Assembly: GCF_036895565.1 (NCBI RefSeq)
Contig: NZ_CP145904.1
Location: 930,001-994,000, forward strand
DNA length: 64,000 bases
Source of the DNA: Flavobacterium sp. KS-LB2
Lineage (GTDB): Bacteria; Bacteroidota; Bacteroidia; Flavobacteriales; Flavobacteriaceae
Reading direction: 5' to 3'
In this document: in pieces, positions 14,475-21,669 of the stretch
Position numbering within the stretch: position 1 is the stretch's first letter
Layout: the number at the start of each line of letters is the position of its first letter
Translations under genes and position numbers: made by a program
Notes under the pieces: model-generated
What the model was told of the DNA's origin: nothing
What the model saw: only the letters and a program-made list of their open reading frames with translations
The model's database searches: none

Positions 14475-15422
14475 TTAGTGAGCTTTCGCTTCAGCCGAAA
14501 ATGTAATTCCATTAAGTAATTCGTGTGTATTCATCTTCTTTTTGCCTGGAAACTGCAAACTTAGTATTTGAATAAATCCATTTTCTACTGCAATCTTTAT
14601 TTCTTTTTTGGTACAAATTAGACTTCCAATGCTATAATCATGCGCTTCTAAAACAATTTTAGCTTCGTATATTTTTACATTCCATTCTTCATTTTTGTCT
14701 TGAATGAAGCACCAAGCTGCTGGATATGGACTCAAACCTCGAATTAGATTGTTGATTTCTAAAGCTGATTTTGTCCAATCTATTTTACAATTCTCTTTAT
14801 TAAGTTTGTATGCTGTTTTAATATCGGCAGTGTCTTTTTGAATAATTGTGGATAGATTCCCTTTTTCAATTATTTGTAAAGTATCAACAACGGTCTTGCT
14901 TCCCAGATCCATCAATCGATCATGAAGTTGACCTGCATTTTCAGTTTCATCGATAGGTGTTTCAGCACTTAAAATCATTGCACCAGTATCAATTTTGTCA
15001 TCAATAAAAAAAGTAGTCACACCCGTTTTTGTCTCTCCATTTATGATTGCCCAATTGATAGGCGCTGCTCCGCGATAATTCGGCAGGAGAGAGGCGTGAA
15101 GATTGAATGTGCCTAACGCAGGCATTTCCCAAACTACTTTTGGTAACATTCTAAAGGCAACTACGATTTGTAAATTAGCATTCAACGATTTCAATTCCGA
15201 TAAAAAAGTTTCATCTTTAAGATTTACTGGCTGTAATAAAGTAAGATTATTAGCCAGCGCATATTCTTTTACTGCTGAATATTTTAATTTTTGTCCACGA
15301 CCGGCAGGTTTGTCTGCGGCAGTAATGACACCCACAACTTTGTAGTTATTTTTGAGTATGGTATCTAATATTCCCACTGCAAATTCGGGCGTTCCCATAA
15401 AAACTATTCGTAATTTTTCCAT
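14475..15422 (-). CDS. fmt: methionyl-tRNA formyltransferase
   Basis: This 315-residue enzyme transfers a formyl group from 10-formyl-tetrahydrofolate to initiator Met-tRNA. The N-terminal formyltransferase domain shows RIVFMGTPEFAVGIL and the catalytic/folate segment NLHASLLPNYRGAAPINWAI (Asn-His dyad), followed by the IDTGAMI strand. The C-terminal domain contains LSPYPAAWCFI. Its start codon overlaps the recQ stop codon (TAATG), so it is translated from the same message as recQ. Length is standard. The fmt-recQ neighbourhood is a co-transcribed pair rather than a functional pathway. Confidence 0.95.
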   Translation of the reverse strand: MEKLRIVFMGTPEFAVGILDTILKNNYKVVGVITAADKPAGRGQKLKYSAVKEYALANNLTLLQPVNLKDETFLSELKSLNANLQIVVAFRMLPKVVWEMPALGTFNLHASLLPNYRGAAPINWAIINGETKTGVTTFFIDDKIDTGAMILSAETPIDETENAGQLHDRLMDLGSKTVVDTLQIIEKGNLSTIIQKDTADIKTAYKLNKENCKIDWTKSALEINNLIRGLSPYPAAWCFIQDKNEEWNVKIYEAKIVLEAHDYSIGSLICTKKEIKIAVENGFIQILSLQFPGKKKMNTHELLNGITFSAEAKAH

Positions 15423-17317
15423 TATGATTTTAAAGTATATTTATTATTTGGTTTAACCAAAATTGTGTTATTTTCTAATAAATTCTGAAGTGCGAAGATG
15501 ACTTCGTCTGGATTTTTTTTAGTTTTGGTTTGTATGTCTCTCGAATTTAAATCTTCGGATTGTAATAAACTAATGATTGCTTCAGAAAGTGACGTACTGT
15601 CTTTTTTCTTGTTTTTCTTGGTAATGCAAAAGGAACAAATTCCACAATCAACATCCGTTTTTTCTCCAAAATAATTCAAGATTAGCTTGTTCTTGCAAAC
15701 CTTTTTTTCGGCAATATAATTCAGAACGGACTGGAGTTGTTCTTTTTTTAATTGATTTTGATTTTCTAAGTATTTTGAAACGCGACTGATGGTTCTTTCA
15801 TCTTCCCGAACTTCATTGAAAATCAGCGTAGAATCATTATTTTTCGAATGGTATTCTATGATCTCTTTTTCTTTTAATTTGTGCAAGACTGCTTGAATTT
15901 CAGTTTCCTTATGATTTGATTTTTTGGCAATTAATTGCAAATTGAACGCAGTTTGCATTTCATAAATTCCCGGATACGTGCGCAATATTGCTAAAATAAT
16001 TTCCTCATCATTTGGATTCAAACTCATGTATCGAATCACTTCTTTGGACGAAATAAGAAATTGCAGCGAGATTTTTTCTGAAAACTCTTGGGACAAATTG
16101 AGAATGCCTTGTCGATCCAGGAATTGCATGGCGTTGTAGGTCTTTAATGTTGGGAAGCCATATTTCAAACAAAAATGATGCAAATTGAAGGTAAACTGCT
16201 CGTTGATTCCCTCTCCGTAAGCAATTTGGAAATAGTTACAGAGCTTAACATACATGAGATTCAGAAATTTTTTGTCAGGAAGAATATTTATAAATTGACT
16301 TTCAGCCTGGATACTATCTGAAGGGCTTGATAATAAAACAGCAAATGCTTTTTCACCATTTCGTCCGGCACGTCCTGCTTCTTGGTAATAATTTTCTAAA
16401 TTTTCTGGTAGTTGAATGTGAATAACAGTTTTTACATTCGCCTTGTCAATACCCATCCCGAAAGCGTTGGTGGCCACAATAACTTGTGCCTCGTCAGTCA
16501 TCCACAACTGCATGTTTTTATCTTTTTCTTTGGACGAAAGTCCGCCATGATAGTAGGTTGCTTTAAATCCTAATGCATTCAGTTGTGCCGAAATGTCCAG
16601 ACAGGATTTTCTGTTGCGAACATAAATGATAGATGATTCTGGATTTTTCTTCAGGATTTGTTCTATTCTGAAAAGTTTGTCTTCTACTTCAAAAACCATG
16701 TAGGCTATATTTTCTCTTGCAAATGATTTCTCAAAAACGTGTACATTTTGCAATCCCAGTTCAGTGATGATATCTTCTTTGACTTTTGGAGTTGCAGTAG
16801 CCGTTAATGCAAGGAAAGGTATTTTTGGAAAATGTTTTTTTAATGCCGAAATCTTCAAATAAGCAGGTCGGAAATCGTGTCCCCATTGTGATACGCAATG
16901 CGCTTCATCAATGGTAATTAAGTTTATGGGAAGGCTTTTTATTCGGTCCAAAATCCAATCAGATTGTAAGCGTTCCGGGGATAAATAGAGGAATTTATAA
17001 TTACCGAATTGGCAATTGTCCAGCAAATCAATCATTTCCTCGGATCGGATACCGCCAGTTAATGCAATGGCTTTGATGTTTCGCTTTTGCAAATTAGCCA
17101 CTTGATCTTTCATTAATGCTACCAATGGCGAAATTACCAGACAAATTCCCTCGTTCATCATGGCCGGAATTTGGAAACATATTGATTTTCCTCCGCCAGT
17201 AGGCATCAAAGCAAAAGTATCTTGACCGCTTAAAACGGAATCGATAATTTCTTTTTGTAGCGACCTAAATTTGTCGTGTTTCCAATATTTTTGAAGAATA
17301 GCTAACGCTTCTGGCAT
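15422..17317 (-). CDS. recQ: ATP-dependent DNA helicase RecQ
   Basis: A 631-residue 3'-5' DNA helicase. Motif I is LMPTGGGKSICFQIP, motif II is ITIDEAHCVSQWGHDFRP (DEAH) with the RecQ aromatic loop, and motif VI is YYQEAGRAGRNG. The RecQ-C-terminal zinc site is visible as CKNK...DCGICSFC (about 559-581), followed by a winged-helix region and a short C-terminal segment. I do not see a clear HRDC domain; the C-terminal tail (SEAIISLLQSEDLNSRDIQT onward) is helical but short. RecQ works in replication-fork repair and recombination. The gene overlaps fmt by the TAATG junction. Confidence 0.93.
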   Translation of the reverse strand: MPEALAILQKYWKHDKFRSLQKEIIDSVLSGQDTFALMPTGGGKSICFQIPAMMNEGICLVISPLVALMKDQVANLQKRNIKAIALTGGIRSEEMIDLLDNCQFGNYKFLYLSPERLQSDWILDRIKSLPINLITIDEAHCVSQWGHDFRPAYLKISALKKHFPKIPFLALTATATPKVKEDIITELGLQNVHVFEKSFARENIAYMVFEVEDKLFRIEQILKKNPESSIIYVRNRKSCLDISAQLNALGFKATYYHGGLSSKEKDKNMQLWMTDEAQVIVATNAFGMGIDKANVKTVIHIQLPENLENYYQEAGRAGRNGEKAFAVLLSSPSDSIQAESQFINILPDKKFLNLMYVKLCNYFQIAYGEGINEQFTFNLHHFCLKYGFPTLKTYNAMQFLDRQGILNLSQEFSEKISLQFLISSKEVIRYMSLNPNDEEIILAILRTYPGIYEMQTAFNLQLIAKKSNHKETEIQAVLHKLKEKEIIEYHSKNNDSTLIFNEVREDERTISRVSKYLENQNQLKKEQLQSVLNYIAEKKVCKNKLILNYFGEKTDVDCGICSFCITKKNKKKDSTSLSEAIISLLQSEDLNSRDIQTKTKKNPDEVIFALQNLLENNTILVKPNNKYTLKS

Positions 17318-17375
17318 AGATTTCAGATTTCAATTCATAGAAAACACCGCAAATTGAAACTTCTAAACTTGAAAA

Positions 17376-17915
17376 TTATTTAGAAATTTCCTCTAAGATA
17401 AAAAGAATTCTGTTATCAAGAGTGTCTTTAGGGACTTCTATGAGTTCATAACCGTAACTTTGATACGTTTCTGTAAGGTGATTGTAGATCAGTTTGGCTT
17501 GTTCAAAGTTTTCATAACGTTCGTGATCGCTAATATAAATTTCTTCCCAAGGCGGAAGAATGAAGATTTTTGAGTAGGTATGTTCGCGACAAGCAAGGTC
17601 AAAAGAGGCTGGATAGCTATCGCCAATGTAATGCATGTAAGCCAAAACATCTGGAATTCCGCGGTCAATAAAAACGACTTCATGTGGCTCATTGGAAGCA
17701 TTATGAAACTGTTTTTTTCTTCCTTCAAGGAGTAATTCACTGAATAACAATGGTTTTTCTAGGAATAGTTGTTCGATTCCTTGTTTTTTTGCTTCTAAAG
17801 TTACTTCCCGTGAAATTTCGGGATAACAACAATGTCCTTTGGCTATCAATCCATCAATGATAGTTGTTTTACCTGTTCCTGGACCGCCAATGATAACTAT
17901 AATTTCTTTCTGCAC
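17376..17915 (-). CDS. P-loop AAA ATPase/kinase-like protein (179 aa)
   Basis: A compact P-loop protein. Walker A is GGPGTGKTT (about residues 10-18), a Walker-B-like segment EVVFIDRGIPDVLAY follows at about 80-94, and a basic segment HERYENFEQA lies near 132. The fold resembles the AAA_28/NadR-kinase-like group, which contains nucleoside and metabolite kinases as well as uncharacterised ATPases. The substrate is not evident. It lies 58 bases upstream of recQ on the same strand and may share its transcript. A -7 box at 17933-17940 fits its start. Confidence 0.8.
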   Translation of the reverse strand: MQKEIIVIIGGPGTGKTTIIDGLIAKGHCCYPEISREVTLEAKKQGIEQLFLEKPLLFSELLLEGRKKQFHNASNEPHEVVFIDRGIPDVLAYMHYIGDSYPASFDLACREHTYSKIFILPPWEEIYISDHERYENFEQAKLIYNHLTETYQSYGYELIEVPKDTLDNRILFILEEISK

Positions 17916-17932
17916 TTTTAAAAAATAAGGGG

Positions 17933-17940
17933 CAAATTTA
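17933..17940 (-). promoter_or_regulatory. -7 box (TAAATTTG) for the P-loop ATPase gene
   Basis: Perfect TAnnTTTG on the minus strand, 17 bases upstream of ATG 17915. No clear TTG partner was found. Transcripts from here could continue through recQ and fmt. Confidence 0.5.
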
Positions 17941-18034
17941 CTTAAACTTATTGGGATTTGAAAAAATCATTGCGGTTAAAATAAGATTAGATAAAAAATC
18001 ATAATTCAAAATTCATAATTTACGTTTGAAACTG

Positions 18035-18042
18035 TATATTTG
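18035..18042 (+). promoter_or_regulatory. -7 box (TATATTTG) for the DUF493 gene
   Basis: Perfect TAnnTTTG, 20 bases upstream of ATG 18063, followed by an A/T-rich leader. No clear TTG at the standard distance. Confidence 0.5.
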
Positions 18043-18062
18043 CCTTTATTTTTAAATAAAAA

Positions 18063-18347
18063 ATGGATAAGAACACTCAAGAATTTTATGATAGATTAAA
18101 AGTAGAGTTGGACCTGAGTAATTCTTGGCCAGCAGAATACTTATTTAAATTTATTGTGCCTACAGAGGATGATAATATCGAACGCGTTCAATTGGCTTTT
18201 GATTGTATGGGAGCGGTTATAAAAACAACAAAATCTAAGACGGGTAAGTTTACCAGTATATCTGTTGATGTGACCATGAAAGATTCACAAGAAATAGTAG
18301 ATAAATACCTAGAAGTTTCTACAATTAAGGGAATTATTTCTCTATAG
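18063..18347 (+). CDS. DUF493 family protein (YbeD-like)
   Basis: A 94-residue ACT-like small protein of the DUF493/YbeD family. Family marks are WPAEYLFKFIVP and the C-terminal TSISVDVTMKDSQEIVDKYL with a repeated beta-alpha-beta pattern. Its function is not established; the fold resembles small-molecule-binding ACT domains. It lies 93 bases before the DUF4290 gene on the same strand, and the two probably share the promoter at 18035. Confidence 0.85.
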   Translation: MDKNTQEFYDRLKVELDLSNSWPAEYLFKFIVPTEDDNIERVQLAFDCMGAVIKTTKSKTGKFTSISVDVTMKDSQEIVDKYLEVSTIKGIISL

Positions 18348-18440
18348 CTATAAATATTAAATTTTTGATGCATACACAATCGAATGATTACAAATCTTCG
18401 AAAAAGAGGCACAGTAAGATCAAAAAATATACATTCGAAT

Positions 18441-19166
18441 ATGAATTCAAAATATATTAAAGAAAACTCAAACGATGTGGTACATCATTTGGAATATAAT
18501 GCGGAGCGATCCCATTTGATTATTCCAGAATATGGACGTCATTTGCAAAAATTAATTGATCAAGCAACTAAAATTGAAGATGATATAGAACGCAACAAAG
18601 CGGCAAAATATATTATTCAGGTTATGGGAAGTTTGAATCCACATTTGCGTGATGTTCCTGATTTTCAGCACAAGTTGTGGGATCAGATTTTTATCATGTC
18701 TGATTTTAAATTAGTAGCTGATTCTCCCTATCCAATTCCATCCCGTGAGGTATTACAATTGAAACCGGATGTGTTAAGTTATCCTCAGAATTTTCCAAAA
18801 TACAGGTATTATGGCAACAACATAAAATACATGATTGATGTAGCCAATAAATGGGAAGAGGGTGAAATGAAAAGTGCTTTAGTGAAAGTGATTGCTAATC
18901 ACATGAAGAAATCCTATTTGAGTTGGAACAAAGACACCGTGAAAGATGATGTTATTTTCGAACATTTGTATGAGTTGTCAGGTGGTAAATTGAATTTACT
19001 TCAAAGTACCGAAGAACTTCTTAATACCACAGATTTATTGCGAACAAATAAACGTGTTTCTAATAAAATTGCCCCTACAGGTTCACCAAAAATTCAAAGT
19101 AATAAGAACACAAAGACTGGGAAACCAAATCCGATTCACAAAAATCAAAATAGAAAACCACTTTAG
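18441..19166 (+). CDS. DUF4290 domain protein
   Basis: A 241-residue soluble protein specific to Bacteroidota. The conserved part (about 1-185) includes LIIPEYGRHLQKLIDQA, the YIIQVMGSLNPHLRDVPDF stretch and LWDQIFIMSDF. A Lys/Asn/Pro-rich disordered tail follows (about 205-241). I place the start at ATG 18441; an upstream in-frame ATG at 18384 would add 19 basic residues (ITNLRKRGTVRSK...) not expected for the family. No function is known. It lies between DUF493 and murA on the same strand. Confidence 0.85.
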   Translation: MNSKYIKENSNDVVHHLEYNAERSHLIIPEYGRHLQKLIDQATKIEDDIERNKAAKYIIQVMGSLNPHLRDVPDFQHKLWDQIFIMSDFKLVADSPYPIPSREVLQLKPDVLSYPQNFPKYRYYGNNIKYMIDVANKWEEGEMKSALVKVIANHMKKSYLSWNKDTVKDDVIFEHLYELSGGKLNLLQSTEELLNTTDLLRTNKRVSNKIAPTGSPKIQSNKNTKTGKPNPIHKNQNRKPL

Positions 19167-19184
19167 GTTAGTTATAAATTAGGA

Positions 19185-19262
19185 GTTTTAAGTTATGACT
19201 TTTTGAATATAACTTTTAACTCGTAGCTTTTAACTCGTAATCAATAATTTATAACTCATAAC
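19185..19262. repeat. degenerate TAACTCGTA/TAACTCATA micro-repeats
   Basis: The gap between the DUF4290 gene and murA is filled with imperfect repeats of the type AACTTTTAACTCGTA and ATAACTCATAACT. Similar decayed micro-repeats are common in flavobacterial intergenic DNA. No hairpin with a T-run is evident, so murA may be read from the upstream promoter. Confidence 0.5.
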
Positions 19263-19271
19263 TATAAAAAA

Positions 19272-20582
19272 ATGGGAATTTTTAAAATAGAAGGCGGCAT
19301 CAGTCTTAAAGGAGAAATCACGCCACAAGGGGCCAAAAATGAAGCACTGCAGATTTTATGTGCTGTTCTTTTAACTCCAGAAAAAGTTATCATTAATAAT
19401 ATTCCTGATATTATTGACATCAATAAACTAATTACGCTTTTAGGAAACTTAGGTGTTAAAATCCAAAAAACGGCACCTGGATCGTATACTTTTCAAGCTG
19501 ATGAAGTAAATGTTCAGTATCTAGAAACCGAAGCATTCAAGAAAGAAGGTGGTTCTCTTCGTGGATCTATTATGATTGTTGGACCACTTTTGGCACGATT
19601 TGGAAAAGGATATATTCCAAAACCAGGTGGTGATAAAATAGGACGTAGAAGATTGGATACGCATTTTGAAGGTTTCATTAATTTAGGTGCAAAATTCCGT
19701 TACAATAGAGAAGATCATTTTTATGGTGTAGAAGCGCCAAAAGGATTGAAAGGAGCTGATATGTTACTTGACGAAGCATCAGTAACTGGAACTGCTAATA
19801 TAGTTATGGCCGCAGTTTTGGCCAAAGGAAGAACAACAGTTTATAATGCTGCTTGCGAACCTTACTTGCAACAATTGTGTAAGATGTTAAACTCCATGGG
19901 GGCTAATATTACAGGTGTTGGGTCGAATTTATTGACTATTGAAGGTGTTGAAAGTCTTGGAGGTTGTGAGCATAGAATTCTTCCTGATATGATTGAAATT
20001 GGGAGTTGGATTGGTCTTGCTGCAATGACAAAATCTGAAATTACAATTAAGGATGTAAGTTGGGATAACCTTGGCGTTATACCTAATACATTCAGAAAAC
20101 TTGGTATTACACTGGAACGCAAAGGTGACGATATCTACATTCCTGCTCACGTAGATGGATATGAAGTAAAAACGGATATTGACGGTTCTATTTTGACAAT
20201 TGCTGATGCTCCTTGGCCAGGATTTACTCCGGATTTATTGAGTATTGTTCTTGTAGTTGCCACTCAAGCAAGAGGCGATGTATTGATTCATCAAAAAATG
20301 TTTGAAAGCAGATTGTTCTTTGTGGATAAATTAATTGACATGGGAGCAAAAATTATGTTGTGTGATCCACACCGTGCCGTTGTGATGGGGCACGATTTTA
20401 AATCACAATTGAAAGCAACAACAATGTCTTCACCAGATATTCGTGCGGGAATCTCATTATTGATTGCTGCGCTTTCGGCAAAAGGGACTAGTACTATTCA
20501 GAATATTGAACAAATTGATAGAGGATACGAGCGCATAGACGAACGATTGAGAGCTATTGGAGCCAATATTGTACGCGCATAA
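19272..20582 (+). CDS. murA: UDP-GlcNAc 1-carboxyvinyltransferase, Asp in place of active Cys
   Basis: A 436-residue cytosolic enzyme that adds enolpyruvate from PEP to UDP-GlcNAc, the first committed step of peptidoglycan synthesis. The catalytic KNE motif is at K22-N23. The active-site loop reads KPGGDKIGRRRLDTHFEG, with Asp121 (codon 19632-19634) where E. coli has Cys115. Asp here is the natural state in mycobacteria and chlamydiae and makes MurA insensitive to fosfomycin. The rest of the inverted alpha/beta fold, including SPDIRAGISLLIAALSA and the ending IDRGYERIDERL, is complete. It ends in a strong terminator (20607-20669). Confidence 0.95.
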   Translation: MGIFKIEGGISLKGEITPQGAKNEALQILCAVLLTPEKVIINNIPDIIDINKLITLLGNLGVKIQKTAPGSYTFQADEVNVQYLETEAFKKEGGSLRGSIMIVGPLLARFGKGYIPKPGGDKIGRRRLDTHFEGFINLGAKFRYNREDHFYGVEAPKGLKGADMLLDEASVTGTANIVMAAVLAKGRTTVYNAACEPYLQQLCKMLNSMGANITGVGSNLLTIEGVESLGGCEHRILPDMIEIGSWIGLAAMTKSEITIKDVSWDNLGVIPNTFRKLGITLERKGDDIYIPAHVDGYEVKTDIDGSILTIADAPWPGFTPDLLSIVLVVATQARGDVLIHQKMFESRLFFVDKLIDMGAKIMLCDPHRAVVMGHDFKSQLKATTMSSPDIRAGISLLIAALSAKGTSTIQNIEQIDRGYERIDERLRAIGANIVRA

Positions 20583-20606
20583 ATCAAATAAATAAGCATA
20601 AAATAT

Positions 20607-20669
20607 CGTTTAAGTAAACCAATTAGGATTTGAATGTACCATTCAATACGGTTTACTTAAACGTTTTTT
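20607..20669 (+). terminator. long-stem terminator after murA
   Basis: A perfect 14-bp stem, CGTTTAAGTAAACC (20607-20620) with GGTTTACTTAAACG (20650-20663), encloses a 29-base loop and is followed by six T. The large loop is unusual for a simple terminator. Confidence 0.75.
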
Positions 20670-20697
20670 AATTTTAATTCATTTTTAGAAAAAGATC

Positions 20698-21564
20698 ATG
20701 TCAACGGAACAAACAGCGATAAAGGCCACTTATTTTAGTATTATCGGAAATTCATCTTTGGCCATTATTAAAGGGCTGGCAGGTTTTTTTGGAAATTCAT
20801 ATGCTTTAATAGCTGATGCAATAGAATCTACCACTGATATTTTTGCTTCATTTTTAGTGTTATTTGGAATCAAATATTCTAATAAGCCGGCAGATAAAAA
20901 TCATCCGTATGGACATGGAAGGGCAGAACCTCTAATTACCTTTTTGGTTGTAGGTTTCTTAATTACTTCTGCTACTATTATTGCTTATGAAAGTATCATC
21001 AACATTCAAACACCACATCACCTGCCAAAACCATGGACATTAATCGTTCTTGGGGCAATAATTATTTGGAAAGAATATTCCTTTCGATTAGTGATGAAAA
21101 GAAGTATTGAAACTAATAGTTCGTCGCTAAGAGCAGATGCGTGGCACCATCGCAGTGATGCCATAACTTCTGTAGCAGCATTTATTGGGATTTCAATTGC
21201 TTTAATTTTAGGAAATGGTTATGAGTCTGCTGATGATTGGGCAGCACTCTTTGCTTCGGGATTTATACTTTATAACAGTTATCTTATTTTTAGACCTGCT
21301 TTGGGCGAAATAATGGATGAACATTTATATGATGATTTGATAGAACAAATTAGAATAGTTTCTCTTCAAGTAGACGGAATCATAGATACCGAAAAGTGTT
21401 TTATTCGAAAAGCAGGAATGCAATATCATGTAGATTTACATGCCATTGTGGATTCGAATATTACAGTAAAAGATGGGCATGACTTAGCACACAAACTGAA
21501 AGATACCTTGAGAGAGGAAATCCCGGAATTAGGTCACGTCTTGATTCATGTGGAACCAAATTAA
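20698..21564 (+). CDS. cation diffusion facilitator (metal exporter)
   Basis: A 288-residue inner-membrane CDF transporter that exports divalent metals in exchange for protons. Metal-site acidic residues appear in helix 2 (LIADAIESTTD) and helix 5 (WHHRSDA), and the HPYGHGRAEP loop between helices 2 and 3 is typical. About six membrane segments cover residues 13-200. The C-terminal cytosolic ferredoxin-like domain (about 210-288) carries the usual His residues (QYHVDLHAIV, VLIHVE). The substrate (Zn, Fe, Co or other) cannot be fixed from the sequence. Its own message is bounded by terminators on both sides. Confidence 0.92.
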   Translation: MSTEQTAIKATYFSIIGNSSLAIIKGLAGFFGNSYALIADAIESTTDIFASFLVLFGIKYSNKPADKNHPYGHGRAEPLITFLVVGFLITSATIIAYESIINIQTPHHLPKPWTLIVLGAIIIWKEYSFRLVMKRSIETNSSSLRADAWHHRSDAITSVAAFIGISIALILGNGYESADDWAALFASGFILYNSYLIFRPALGEIMDEHLYDDLIEQIRIVSLQVDGIIDTEKCFIRKAGMQYHVDLHAIVDSNITVKDGHDLAHKLKDTLREEIPELGHVLIHVEPN

Positions 21565-21601
21565 TTTCACAATTTAAATCATTTTGAAATTTATGAAAAC
21601 T

Positions 21602-21640
21602 AAAAAAGGCACAAGAAGATTATTTCTTATGCCTTTTTTC
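21602..21640. terminator. bidirectional terminator between convergent genes
   Basis: AGGCACAAGAA pairs with TTCTTATGCCT with one mismatch, flanked by an A-run and a T-run. It ends both the CDF transporter gene (+) and the DUF5686 gene (-). Confidence 0.8.
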
Positions 21641-21669
21641 TTGTTGTTAAACTGTTTCTTGTTGAAGTT

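Noticed and set aside
18384..18440. Upstream ATG for the DUF4290 protein
   Set aside because: Would add 19 basic residues not expected; the ATG at 18441 gives the family-like start.
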